From the NCBI GenBank assembly GCA_900239685.1, contig OENT01000065.1:124001-188000 (forward strand): a stretch of DNA of 64,000 nucleotides. Direction: 5' to 3'. Position numbers and translations under genes: made by a program. Below are positions 1 to 11,226 of this stretch, piece after piece. Origin of the DNA: Rotaria macrura (lineage: Eukaryota > Rotifera > Eurotatoria > Philodinida > Philodinidae). Positions within the stretch are counted from its first letter, which is position 1. Each line of letters starts with the position of its first letter. Under the pieces are notes generated by a model. That model did no database searches and was not told where the DNA came from. It was given only the letters and a program-made list of their open reading frames with translations.

Positions 1-71
1 TCTTCAAATTGATTTGGTACATCGAATGTCGTCCAACCATTGAACCCTACTTCACTATTACGTGTAGACAT
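1..71 (-). CDS. 5' end of an unrecognised protein-coding gene, cut by the window edge
   Basis: An ATG at 71-69 opens a frame that runs without a stop to the window edge, giving 23 codons. The product starts MSTRNSEVGFNGWTTFDVP. Its codons (many GAA, CAA, ACA and AAT) resemble the supported genes here more than the random AT-rich flank does. The family is not recognised and nothing can be said about function. The alternative is chance, because 23 codons is very short. Confidence 0.5.
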   Translation of the reverse strand, partial: MSTRNSEVGFNGWTTFDVPNQFE

Positions 72-1618
72 CCTCTTTTTGTCTCTCTTCTAAAAAAAAA
101 TTCAATAAGACAAAGTATAGATATTGAGAAAACAGGTGTAGAAATCAATAATCGACAGAATGAACAATAACATGTCGCTTATTGGTGATTTTTTCTTTGT
201 TCCCAAAAGAAGAAAGAAGAAATTTTTTTGATGCTAAAGAGAAATACCGTAATTCTACAATTTAATACATGAAAAAATTGTATAAGAAATTAAAAATTCT
301 GTAGAATCAAAATAAGATTCACAAACTGTGTCTTGAAATATAATTGAATCTCCCAGAACAATATATAATTTCAAACTATTGAGATGTCGCTGACATACAC
401 AGTTATAGGCAACAAATTTTAAGATATATATGTTGTCGAAAACGATACGATATGTATTATTCAAAGTTTCAGTGTTGTCGCCGATTGATGACAAGTATTC
501 ATTTTCAAAAGTGCATGAACAAGAGAACATAGCAATTCAGAGAATAGGTCAATATTCTAAGTATCAGAAAAATGGCACATACGGCTCTTGACAAACAATG
601 AATTGATTAAACAAATTATAGTGATCGATACGATACGATTCCATTCGAATAAGCAACTTAGACATAATAATAGACTTTTATTCTTGGTCAATCCAAGATA
701 ATATTTATTCGACTTCAAGTCAAGCACTGCGTGAATATACAGTCAGTAAATAGAATCCGTTTTCATCAGCATAATACATAGAGAATTGATTTACATGCAA
801 ATTTGACATCTATTCAAAGAACTCATGTTCAGATGATTTCTTTTCGTGTATATTGTTTTTTTTGTGGACATCAATCGTTCATGGCTGATTTTGTCATAGA
901 TTTATTTTAGTGATAGCATGAGTTTCACAATACAGAAGAAAAAATGGATGCTTATCGGTCGAAAATACCCACGATGGGTAGTAGCTGTTTTCTAAACAAT
1001 TAATCGACCATGAGCTAGAGATAACAGCGAACAAAATCTTACAAAAATACTATGACTTATGAAAATTATGAGTCAAAATGAGAATCATCATGCTTTATGA
1101 ATATTTCGATTTCAGAACAATTCTTCATGACAATAATTTTTTCATTGGTACAATACTATTGGTCATATGATATGGAAAACACAAAATGCAGTTATTACTC
1201 TCATGTTAATTTTATAATAATCTGATACACAATTGAGTATAGATCGATGCATACATGGTTTATCACTGGAGTCTTCTCGTGCTTTCACGTTATTCATTTA
1301 GGTAGGTGCATCGCGACATTGTTGCAATGTCCATCGACGCCAATAAATAGATACGAAGAAACACAAATTTGGAGCGTGCATGTTTCAATCAAACAACTAA
1401 ATGAATATACGAAATGCGTTCGACTCAACAAAAAATAATTCTTTTCAGAATAAAACAAAAAAGTACATGGAAAGTTTTCCATGCATGTTTTTCTATTCTA
1501 CAAACGATGGAATTTGTTGATACGCTTAGAAGAAAATGATTGCAGGTTTCTTTTTGATCATCCGACTTCAGGACCAGTGAACACATGCAAAACCATTCTT
1601 AACGCCAACGGAACGACA
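72..1618. other. Non-coding stretch
   Basis: AT-rich sequence. Short frames exist on both strands, including about 91 codons on minus at 255-530, but they have no splice context, no recognisable motif and no coding-like composition. It probably contains the promoter of the minus-strand gene at the left edge, though no specific element was identified. Confidence 0.5.
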
Positions 1619-1969
1619 TACCCAGTGAAAAAATATTAGATTATAGAAGATTTGAGTAGATTATATTCGGATTCTTGTGCACCATAATCCAAATTATAAT
1701 GGATTGAAATCGTCGAAACGAAAGATAATTTGATTTTAAATCAAACGATAATCTTAAAAATCCGGTAAAATTTTGATTAAAATTCTATTAAAACTATATC
1801 ATATGGTTTTAATCAAAATTTTACCGGATTTTAAGATTATTGTTTGATTAAAAATCCGACTATCGTTCGTTTCGACTATTTCAATCGACTATAATTTCGG
1901 TTTTGGTGCAGAAAAATCCAATTATAATTTAATCAAATCTTCTAGAATTCAATCTTTTTTCACTGGGTA
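1619..1969. mobile_element. Fold-back MITE with long terminal inverted repeats and TA target duplication
   Basis: The 347-bp core (1621-1967) begins CCCAGTGAAAAAA and ends with the reverse complement, TTTTTTCACTGGG. A TA dinucleotide flanks each side (1619-1620, 1968-1969), as for a target-site duplication. The two halves are complementary almost throughout. For example, the arms near 1755-1785 and 1805-1845 both contain a TCCGGTAAAATTTTGATTAA stretch in opposite orientations, and the centre lies near 1794. There is no reading frame. The structure is that of a non-autonomous palindromic MITE. TA duplication suggests the Tc1/mariner superfamily, but the terminal sequence is not one I can assign. 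Confidence 0.85.
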
Positions 1970-2386
1970 AAACATTTTTCTTTCAAAACTGTCGATGATT
2001 TTAAATCTGAAGTCAGAAGAGAATTGGTATCGACTATTACCATATATTACATGCTTCATAAACGAATCCAAAGATGTAAATCATTCTACTAGTAAAAACC
2101 TCCTCTTTACAGATTCCGAGAATTCTTATCGGCTAACACGAAAAATATCCTGATTTCAAACTGAAAGAAATCTCTAGGAAATGTAATTCATGATATGCAA
2201 TAGCCATACATTCATATTCGAAAATACCGCACGCCGATCTATTTTTCAATCATTCGATGATCGTTCCTATATATACTAAAGATCAGTTCTTCCACGTTTC
2301 TTCTCAATAAAACCATTATTGTAAGTGGCAGTCGCCGCTCTCCTCGTGAACTCTCACTCTGTACACTAAATTTTATTTTTATATTC
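1970..2386. other. Non-coding stretch downstream of U2 copy 1
   Basis: No gene seen. The end nearest the U2 gene should contain its 3'-end formation signal, but sequence conservation between the two U2 copies stops within a few bases of the RNA 3' end, so no shared 3' box is obvious. Confidence 0.4.
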
Positions 2387-2392
2387 ATTAAA

Positions 2393-2610
2393 GGTTCCCA
2401 TTTCCCGAAGGAAACGGGAGTGGACCGAACTCGACGGCACTGCAGTGTCGAGACGATCCGTGGCACAGGTCCGAGTGAACTCGGGTGATCCCGGCCGATG
2501 TCCAAAAATCCGCTTGAAAGAGCCTGGCCCCAATGGGACCAGCGCCGGCTTTCAAACCGACGAGAACAGATACTACACTTTGATCTTAGCCGAAAAGGCC
2601 GAGAAGCGAT
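2393..2610 (-). ncRNA. U2: U2 spliceosomal snRNA, copy 1
   Basis: Read on minus, the RNA starts ATCGCTTCTCGGCCTTTT, the near-invariant U2 5' end, followed by GGCTAAGATCAAAGTGTAG. The branch-point recognition element GTAGTA is at 2576-2571 (nt 35-40) and the Sm site ATTTTTG at 2508-2502 (about nt 103-109), as expected for U2. The 3' part is GC-rich and ends in a hairpin with a TTCG tetraloop (stem arms CCCGTTTCC and GGAAATGGG). Length is about 218 nt, a little longer than the 188 nt of human U2. Stem-loop I has one extra C after the TTTT loop, and an extra A precedes GTGTAG. Together with U6, the RNA would pair with intron branch sites in the spliceosome. The gene is far more GC-rich than its surroundings. 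The exact 3' end is inferred. Confidence 0.97.
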
Positions 2611-2636
2611 AACGTGTTTCAACTTGTTGAGGGCGG

Positions 2637-2644
2637 CTTATATG
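2637..2644 (-). promoter_or_regulatory. TATA-like element upstream of U2 copy 1
   Basis: CATATAAG on minus lies about 27-34 nt upstream of the U2 5' end and is identical in the second copy. A proximal sequence element would be expected about 45-65 nt upstream (near 2655-2680), and that stretch is also fully conserved, but I do not know the element's sequence in this lineage. Assignment as a TATA box rests on position only. Confidence 0.45.
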
Positions 2645-2795
2645 TCTTGTCTTTACACATACCGTTTACAGCGTAGCACACATATGAGTCATACGACAGA
2701 ATGAAAAAATAAATCGGAGTCCACATGACCACCGAAATGGTTACTTATTACAAACACGTAACTTAACTTTTCCAACAGGTAAATAGTGACATCTG

Positions 2796-5438
2796 ATCGC
2801 TCAATTGCTGTCAACAGTAACGAGAAATAGCTAACGATTGAAAACGCTTCGTTCATCAGCAAAGCAGCTTAAAAGCAAGTGGAACGAAAGTGACATCAAA
2901 CTGTATTGATGACTTAAATGCTCTTTCACAATAATAAATGAAAGTTTGCATGTGTATATATGAATGTGTTGTCTAACAGCGGTAGATTATTTATAGTCAG
3001 ATGTGTACTGATCATCGGGCGAAAACAAGATTCGACATTGGATCTGTTCTTTTGGATCTGCTCATATATCATAACTATTCAGTGGATGCTATTTTTTAGT
3101 CCTGTGGTGAAGAGTTCTTAATGAACATTTAAACTAGAATGTATAGTAGACGCAACATAAAATAAGTACATCGTACATAGATATACTTTTTTGGAAGAAA
3201 CATGTAGTTCAAGTTTCATGTTTAAACAGATAATAAGAAAAATAACGTTATTTGTATCCTATTTCCGGAGCAAAATGCGGCGTGTATTAAACCAGAAAAT
3301 AGAAGACGCGCGTAGAAAAACAATTCATAAGTGATTCATTCAAGTCGATAAACCATGCAAAGCTATATAACAGAAGAATGACACATGAACGTGGGATTCT
3401 GATTTATCACATCAAACATATTCGTATGGTTCGAAAAAAAACAGAAGGAAAGAACTTCTGTTGCAATCATTAGTACTTCTCATTTGCTAGCCTCCTGGAA
3501 GGGAGCACAGAAGAGAACTAAGATGAAGCTGATGAGACAAAAGATCTAACAATAGAATAAGAATATATGTTGATCTTCGATGATATATGATACAGAAAAT
3601 AAATGAAAATAGGCTACCCTATATTCATGTTGTGAGCATTGCTTTTACGTTAACAATAGATTCAAAATTTCTTCTATTAACTTTAAATTGTACTCTCTAC
3701 TGTTGAAACTTAGCGCCCAGTAGTGTGTATTTTCACAGATGCTAATCGCTCCATAGCTTGCTACCACCATTGTGTACATTTGCAATTAGAAGCACCGCTT
3801 GTGTAGAGTAATTTTTCAATCACTGATAGGGCAAAAGAATATCGCTTACACGGATGTGCAATTTTGTTCTCCGATGTAAAAAAAAACTATTGAATTTATT
3901 ACTAATAAAACGAAACTTTAAAGATTCAACTTCTCTTTGAATCTACTACATAGTGAACATTCCAATTAAAAGTGATATTAGCCGATGAGACTTTATGATG
4001 ATGCGGTACGAATCGCACATCAATATGAATCTAATTAAATCATATACTTTTCCTTGTTCGAAGAACTAGTTCTTAATATGCCATGATTGTTTTTGTGAAG
4101 TTTAATAGCTGTTACTTTCTTTTATTTTACAGAAATTTAATCATATTGTTCATCTATCAGTGACAGCTTTGTCATAATCTTTCACTGGTGCGCATTTTAA
4201 ATATCAACCACTTGTTCCCAAAAAAAGATACTATGTATGATGCTGTTTGAATAATACTGGCACATTCTATCAGGATTTCTTCTGTCAATGGACATATTGT
4301 TAGATCCGTACCAGGTCACTACGTATAATTAGCATTCAATGAAAAATTTACAAACAGTTGCATTCGGAAAATGACTCTTCGTTGACTTATCATGATAGCA
4401 TAGGAGCTTCGACACAGGTCCACCGAGATATATACCTGAGAAGAATATCATCCGAAAATGGTTGATTGTATATCAATATCTTCTTTAAATATATGATCAC
4501 TTCTTCATGTAAATTTCTCTGCATTCCGTTGAATTAGTGCCAACACATTGTTACTATCCATAACAAGTAAGGAAGCTTGTTCATCTGATAGAGATATTTG
4601 CAGTACATCAGAAGTCATCGATGATATATCAAACGCCAAAGTAACGAAAGATTCAAATATTTTCTTATACGTTATATAGACACTATGTTGAACAAAGTAA
4701 AACTTTCATTTCATCATCATTCCTAAAATCTTCTGTAGCATGTTTACGTCTTTTCTTGTTTATAACAGGTTTAAACTGCTGACTTTATTCTCTAAAATTG
4801 TTAATACAATATAAGTGACAGTTTTCATGATGGGAAAAGTGAAAGATCTAATATTGGTGTTTGTGATTGATTTCTTTCTTGATATATAGACTAATTTCTT
4901 TTCGATATATGATCGTTTTGTGTTTTTTATCAATCAGTAAAATATGTGACTATTGGGAATGGTGCCGAACTTTTCACTACCAAATGGCTTGACTCCCTTG
5001 ATAAGGAACTATATATTAAATCGGCATAATACTAGAAGCCATCGTTGATCGATTGTTCTAAACGACTTGTTGCTGACGGTTTCCAAGGAATCACTCTATT
5101 TTTCATTAAAAAGTTGTCGGATATTTTTCGAGCAGTACACTTTTTTATCAATACATTCGTCTGTAAACGAAAAACACAATTCAAACAAAATGATCGCTCG
5201 ACGAAACCATATTGTAAGAAGATATTGATTAATACCGTTAACTGTCTGCTTGCTAATCATTTTATCTGTGACGAATATTTTGTCATTTGCCACTCAAGTT
5301 CTGTATTCACTTCATAGCGATTTGTTCGCTTCGTTTTTTTACTACTATTTATTTCAATCACACTAATCTCGTACATATTCTACTTAACGATGATATCATT
5401 GTGTACGTATGAAAGAGCGCAATATTTTTTTAATATTT
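2796..5438. other. Spacer between the two U2 genes
   Basis: AT-rich, about 2.6 kb. No supported gene. A 90-codon plus frame (5045-5317) overlaps a 65-codon minus frame, and neither shows motifs or splice sites. No third U2 copy and no 5S or other snRNA gene was recognised. Confidence 0.5.
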
Positions 5439-5444
5439 ATTAAA

Positions 5445-5662
5445 GGTTCCCATTTCCCGAAGGAAACGGGAGTGGACCGAACTCGACGGCACTGCAGTGT
5501 CGAGACGATCCGTGGCACAGGTCCGAGTGAACTCGGGTGATCCCGGCCGATGTCCAAAAATCCGCTTGAAAGAGCCTGGCCCCAATGGGACCAGCGCCGG
5601 CTTTCAAACCGACGAGAACAGATACTACACTTTGATCTTAGCCGAAAAGGCCGAGAAGCGAT
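5445..5662 (-). ncRNA. U2: U2 spliceosomal snRNA, copy 2
   Basis: Its 218 nt are identical to copy 1, including the 5' end, the GTAGTA branch-recognition element, the Sm site and the terminal TTCG hairpin. Upstream identity of 185 bp means both copies should be equally active. Just downstream the two copies diverge, so any 3'-end formation signal either lies inside the RNA-proximal few bases or is loosely defined. Confidence 0.97.
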
Positions 5663-5688
5663 AACGTGTTTCAACTTGTTGAGGGCGG

Positions 5689-5696
5689 CTTATATG
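5689..5696 (-). promoter_or_regulatory. TATA-like element upstream of U2 copy 2
   Basis: The same CATATAAG at the same distance from the RNA 5' end as in copy 1. Inferred from position and conservation between copies. Confidence 0.45.
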
Positions 5697-5847
5697 TCTT
5701 GTCTTTACACATACCGTTTACAGCGTAGCACACATATGAGTCATACGACAGAATGAAAAAATAAATCGGAGTCCACATGACCACCGAAATGGTTACTTAT
5801 TACAAACACGTAACTTAACTTTTCCAACAGGTAAATAGTGACATCTG

Positions 5848-8034
5848 TTTATTCATATACATGTCGCGATGACGAGAAAGATACCGCCGAGTTGTGGTAA
5901 GATTTGTTTATCAGAGGAAAACTCGAAATAAGAAGTGAACTCCCTTAACGACGAGTCTTTATGTTAGTTCCAGGTGTCCACTCTATCAAAAATACATGTC
6001 GCTAACTCATTGAAGATAGTGATAATAGTTTTATTTGGAATACATGTGTTTTTGTTCGAAATATGAAACCTTGTTCATGATTCTAGTAATATGGTCACAA
6101 AGACTTCTCGTTGTGGTGCGAAAACATAACAAAATACTTCGAATCTAATTTCAAAATTATATTGACAATGAAGTTGTTTCATTTCATCGACTACTGAATG
6201 AAGATGAAAATTTGAATTAATTTTTAGTCTTATGAAGTTATATGTATGTTCAGAATATCAAATTGGTTCACTAGTCACCTGACTTTCTTGTATTCGTCAG
6301 AGTGAAACATTGACGTAGATACTATTCAATTCGAGTAAAACGAGACTTATCTTCGCTCATCATTGTTGAAGCAGGGATACTAATAAAACCATTATTAATA
6401 TCCTATTTTCTATCATGAATCACAGAACGGAATATTTCTCTTGATTTGTCGTTAGTTATGATGTATGGCTTGTATCAAGATTATTTGTTTGTCGACGTCA
6501 GCAGCAGAAATAACTACTTTAAGATATTTCTTATAAATAAACGTAGAGTATAGCATGCATATTTTTTCTAAATTCTTCTATCTAGGCATTGCACATTACT
6601 GTAAATTTTAGTATTTCTATAAACGAACGATTTCACAAACATCAATTACTCGTTTTTTTGTCAGAGATAAATGAAGTTTAAGAAAAGTACTCAAGCATCA
6701 AATTCATCTTGACGAATCATGCGTCTCGAGTGAAAAAGAAAATAGTCAACGAAATGCGTGGTTACATTGTATCATCATACGATTATGCTTTGAATGTGAC
6801 GAATACATTATTTCAAATTGCTATTCATCGGACAGAAAATATACTCATCAAAATGAAATGACGATATACAACTTCTGTTCTCTTGTTTATGACGAATTGA
6901 GTCATTGACTAGTTCTCGTTAACAACATGTGCCTGATGTAGTTTTATGAGATAATGATCGATATTGGCATGATTGTAGATATTTATAGATGACGTCAACA
7001 AGTTCCACATCTGATCTAGTCGATCGTGACATAGCATTCATTGATGAATCGTCATGCAAACACGTAAAATTGATATTAGATCAACACTTTCAATACAATT
7101 TGAAGGAATCAGAGCAAACTACTCAATTATGCAATGTACGACGAAAATCCATACTGAATAGTATTACATAAAAAGCTTCGTGATGCACAAAAACTGTCTT
7201 TTTATCCTACTGTGAAAAAATGTTTGCAGAATTAAAGACAATATCTTATTGAAACTCATGAATAAATAGTTATTTGTAGGATTGGCAAATACTAGGTGTA
7301 AATGTCATCATGAATGCTTAAACCGATTAAAAAGAATAATAGCTTACTGAACGAATTCTATTTTCAACAACGATTAAACACACTGTTACAACTATCCAAC
7401 CAAGGATTTTGTTTTATATTCATGATATTGAGTGAAGAATTACTAACGTAAGACACATTTAAGAGATGGCAAAGATTTGTTTAGTGATTTGAAATTTTAA
7501 TACAAATACTTTCTCTATGATATTGTCATGCCAAAAAAAAATTATTAGTCACGTTGCCCGTTGCATTAGTCCATAGTTGATTTCAGATTAATGTGATGGA
7601 TGACTGAAAGAAAAAGAAAGAAACGGACAGTGTTCTATGTAATTCACGAATCATTGTCTACAGACAAATGATTGTTTGTATGTTAAAAGAAATATGACTA
7701 AATGTGCATAGACATTTCTGATATATTCATGTGAATAGACTAGTCAACATGATGTAATAGTAAATTAATGATGCAGAACAAAGCATCAGGGCGAAAAAGA
7801 AAGAGGAATAACAACGACGACTGTTTTTATTTTCTTCGAATTGTACGTACATACAGAAATGAATTAGAGAATAGATAGATACATTTGTTCGGCTAACTCT
7901 TCATCATTAGGTGGCTCGTGTTCATTGCACCGTTAGTTTTTAAGCATATATACAATTACAATACTACTAATCATCATCGTTAGTAGTTACACATTCTTTT
8001 TTCTTCTCTATCTCGATAGAGATCTCGACTAAAT
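5848..8034. other. Mostly non-coding stretch with one weak small ORF
   Basis: AT-rich. The only frame with somewhat coding-like codon choice is 6989-7171 (+), 60 codons, starting MTSTSSTSDLVDRDIAF and containing no recognised domain. It has no clear splice neighbours. The last few hundred bases before 8035 should hold the promoter and 5' UTR of the EF-hand gene, and a pyrimidine-rich tract is visible near 7997-8010. Confidence 0.4.
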
Positions 8035-8943
8035 ATGGCTCGCTATTATAACATTCCGAACAAAGTTAATTTACCTCTGGTGCCACCGTCTGCAGATATT
8101 GATCCAGTTTTTATCTGTAAATCGAAACCATCGATTATAATTGAAAATGAAAAGAAAACACCAAGATCAATAAAAAATCGTCATCCACATGTAAGTACGG
8201 CAAAAGAAAATACACCTCCACGGCGTATTGCTACACATAATAAACTTCATAAACCATTGCAAACAGTGGTTAAAACAACGATATCACAACCAGGTTTGTT
8301 TGATATTGTTTTCTTTTACTATTCGGAAGAAAAACAAGAATCTTCGATTTCTTTTTTAAATTTAAGATCCACGTCTCATGTTTAATTTTATTGATGTAAA
8401 TACTGATTCTCGTTTAAGTTATCTTGAATTTCGTTCTTGGATGTTGATTATTGATAAAACATTAGCCGAACATGAACTACTTCAGATATTTAATGAAATG
8501 GATCGAAATGGTAATGATGGTTATCTAATTTCGAACTCTATCTATTCATTCATAGTTGTTGTTGTTGTTCTAGGCGATGGTTTCATACAGTATAAAGAAT
8601 TTCGAGAATATTTCGGCGATGATCTATTAACAAGTGAAGCCAATACTGTAGAACTAACTAGATTATTTAATGAAATTAATACCGATCAATCCGAGACAAT
8701 TACACTTGATCAATTGCTTACATTTTTCAACCGACATTCAAACATGATAACAAAAGAAGAAGCAGAACTTTTTCTTGGTATGGCTTCCGATGTCGGAAAC
8801 GAAAGTAGTATTACACTTAAAGGTACGTACATGGCGTGAACATGTTCGTTTTGCGAAATTTTTATCTACACTTTCGTAAACAAACACAATATACATGTTT
8901 TTCTTTAGAATTTTTAAAAGCGATGCGTGAATGGAAAATATAA
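8035..8943 (+). CDS. EF-hand calcium-binding protein (calmodulin-like, about 228 aa)
   Basis: Four exons: 8035-8293, 8367-8510, 8574-8822 and 8909-8943, joined through GT-AG introns of 73, 63 and 86 nt with frame preserved. The first ~86 residues are basic, Pro/Lys-rich and probably disordered. The rest holds EF-hand loops. Loop 1 is at residues 96-107 (DVNTDSRLSYLE) and loop 2 at 132-143 (DRNGDGFIQYKE); both have canonical acidic positions 1, 3, 5 and 12. Loop 3 (NTDQSETITLDQ) is degenerate, with Gln at position 12. Loop 4 (DVGNESSITLKE) spans the exon 3/4 junction. Known family role: Ca2+ sensing or buffering. The specific partner is unknown and no ortholog was recognised. Splitting loop 2 by an intron is unremarkable. 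The gene converges on the GILT gene, with about 210 bp between the stop codons. Confidence 0.88.
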
Positions 8944-9130
8944 ATGAAAATAATTATTCGAAATTTAGTCAGTCGATAATTCTTTGTATTATTTTTTTTC
9001 TGAATTAAAATTTTTATTCGTTGACCTATTTTTTTTTTCGTTCACTTTATTTTTAATAAATATACTAGACAGAGAGACAAACTACAATAATCAAGTTTTG
9101 ATTTCAAGGAGTAAAATAAACAACAAAAAA

Positions 9131-9154
9131 TAAAATAAAATAAAATAAAATAAA
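9131..9154. repeat. (TAAAA)n microsatellite
   Basis: Five near-perfect TAAAA units between the convergent EF-hand and GILT genes, within the expected 3' UTR/polyadenylation zone of both. Confidence 0.9.
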
Positions 9155-9156
9155 GA

Positions 9157-9921
9157 TTAGATCGAAATGGCACAGTCGGCAGGCTTGTTAGGGCCGTTGT
9201 ATCTCGAACAGATTGCTTTGATTAAACTTCGTTCATCATGACCTTCGCTACATCCATACCAACCACCATCATGCATACACCAAAACTTTCCATTTAAATG
9301 TATTGTACATGATTTTGTAGCTGATGCTGCGCGCGTTTTTTCCAATGATTTACGAAATAGTTCATTGGCCTTGTCTGATTTAACACACGAATCAATATCT
9401 GACCATTTTAATGTATCATCCGATGCTTCTTTGACGCATTGTTCGCCATTACTCGGAATATTTTGAAGTTGTTTTGATTGACATTGAAGAAATTTAAGAA
9501 GTGTAGTTTGTGAACACATACTTTGTACACATAATTGCTGTTTATTACCTGCACATTCATCGGGACCATGCATACAATTGATAACATCTGAACGTGTTTC
9601 AAATGCAATGAAGGACACTGTAAAATTAACGATTGTTGATAATTTGAGTAGACTCGGAGCAAATAATAATTCACATTTTCTTGCATCCGGACAGCGAGAC
9701 ATGACAAAAAAATCAACGCGAACTGGTGTATTCGATGCAACTGAATTAGACGAAACAAAAGAAGAAAATGTAGTTTGAGCGTCTAGTTTCGTTTGCGAAA
9801 AAATGTCTTTCGGTGTTCTATTACTCGCTACGGAATCCGATGATTGAAAAGAACGGTAGATAATAATTGTTCCGAAAAATAGGATAGTTGAAAGAGCAAT
9901 GTAGAGAAGTTTTTGATTCAT
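9157..9921 (-). CDS. GILT-family (gamma-interferon-inducible lysosomal thiol reductase-like) protein
   Basis: A single exon of 254 codons. Residues 1-25 form a hydrophobic signal peptide or anchor, followed by a Ser/Thr-rich linker (26-65) and a thioredoxin-like GILT domain. The diagnostic family signature CxHGxxECxxNxxxxC is at residues 116-131, with Met in place of the usual Gln after the first Cys. The active-site region reads VMSRCPDARKC (77-83): the two Cys are separated by five residues instead of the CxxC of mammalian GILT. Family role: reduction of protein disulfides in the endo-lysosomal lumen. About ten further Cys suggest several disulfides. There are no introns, unlike most neighbours. 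The start is the first Met before the hydrophobic segment. Whether it is an active reductase is uncertain because of the altered spacing. Confidence 0.9.
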   Translation of the reverse strand: MNQKLLYIALSTILFFGTIIIYRSFQSSDSVASNRTPKDIFSQTKLDAQTTFSSFVSSNSVASNTPVRVDFFVMSRCPDARKCELLFAPSLLKLSTIVNFTVSFIAFETRSDVINCMHGPDECAGNKQQLCVQSMCSQTTLLKFLQCQSKQLQNIPSNGEQCVKEASDDTLKWSDIDSCVKSDKANELFRKSLEKTRAASATKSCTIHLNGKFWCMHDGGWYGCSEGHDERSLIKAICSRYNGPNKPADCAISI

Positions 9922-11226
9922 TGATAACCGTTGAAACCAGTATAAACGAATGTAGAAGTATCGCTACAAAAAAGAAAGTAGATACTCTATTAGTTGCTTG
10001 CTGCTAATCCCATGTATTATCAAATATTCTCCATAAGTATTTCCCAATACGATACATATATCTATATATCTATGTATACATCACTAGTGAATAGAAAGTT
10101 AATTGTTTAGTAGTATGACAGTAATGAGCTGCATTTTATTTTTCGATAATTGTTCGATCGCCTGAAAAATACTATTTGTCTAAATTAGAAGATGTTATTT
10201 ATTTTATTATTTTGTCTATTAATATGAAATTTTAAATCTAACTAAAATAATAATATGGTTAAGTCTTGTGATCAAAGAGAGAACAGATAATTAATAAGCA
10301 TTACCATATTTTACTTTTAAACAGAACCATGCAAGTGTTTATTGTACTATGAGTATGGTAGTAGTAGAATGATGATTAATACTTTGAAAAAAGCTTGCGA
10401 AAAAAAAGCACGCAAATAGGATTTATGTTTCTTTGTTTCATAAGTATGAGAGTAGGTACGTAACCATGAAGTCGTTTCTGCTGTTTTTTCATCCTTCTCA
10501 GGGCAATCGAAAAGCAATCGTTTCTTTTTTTCTTTCTTTCGTTCTAAACAAATACTGGCCGGTGACATTAAATTTCATTTCTATACACTTCTCGATTGAT
10601 AAATATATGTTATGAGCAGTAGTAGTTCTCTAGTAGAAAGGAGACGAGAGAGTGAAACAATCACTTCCCACTTCCTCCCAATTTTGGTTGTGTCACATTA
10701 GCATTGATCAAATTAATATGAGTTCGTTATATAGCTTACCAAAACCGAATGTTTTAGTTCGACGTACAAAGGCATTGTGGGTTATGATCACAGTTGTCAA
10801 TATCTACAACTAAAATCTAATTATTGGTAAAAAAAACGAATGTGTGACGTTAGGACATGTAGCTATCTTCAATGAATATGGCTTGATGAAATTTTTTGTT
10901 TGTTTTGCTTTCTGTTTCTGATCAATAATCAATCAAATAAATAAATACAAGATATTAAATTTCATGTGTACATAAAAGGTGAACAATAATGAAAAAAAGG
11001 AAAACAAAAAATTACATGTTACAAATCTCACCGTTAAATACAATTGAATATGTGAGAAATGACGCAAAAAGAAGTACTTTTAAAAAGAATGAAGAATAGA
11101 GAATTTGTAAAACGATTGAAACAAATGAAGGAATATTTGTGACTAGAGTTGATAAATAGGAAAGAAAACGACTTCAATTGGAATGATAAAAATAAATAAA
11201 GAATTAAAAAAAAGACGAAGAATGGT
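9922..11226. other. Non-coding stretch between GILT and GRIPAP1
   Basis: Contains the GILT 5' flank on the left and the GRIPAP1 3' flank on the right. Short overlapping frames at 10347-10615 on both strands look like chance. No RNA gene or repeat was recognised. Confidence 0.5.

Larger units (their letters stand above)
2387..2795. repeat. Direct repeat, copy 1: U2 snRNA gene plus promoter
   Basis: This 409-bp block reads identically to 5439-5847 (constant offset 3,052). It covers the U2 RNA, about 6 bp past its 3' end, and 185 bp upstream of its 5' end. Identity ends abruptly at both edges. The upstream conservation beyond the RNA indicates that the promoter was duplicated with the gene and is being kept, or that the duplication or gene conversion is recent. 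Confidence 0.95.
5439..5847. repeat. Direct repeat, copy 2: U2 snRNA gene plus promoter
   Basis: Identical to 2387-2795 and in the same orientation. Outside the block the flanks are unrelated, so this is a compact gene-plus-promoter duplication rather than a large segmental one. Confidence 0.95.

Noticed and set aside
2239..2704. Protein frames of 127 (-) and 68 (+) codons, with matching ones at 5396-5756
   Set aside because: They are translations of the U2 snRNA gene and its promoter. Identity between the copies comes from the RNA gene duplication.
8035..8385. 116-codon frame read as a complete protein
   Set aside because: It runs through a 73-nt GT-AG intron. Splicing at 8293/8367 restores the first EF-hand and joins the downstream exons.
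9408..9758. 116-codon minus frame inside the GILT gene
   Set aside because: It overlaps the GILT coding frame in another phase, and the GILT signature supports the other frame.
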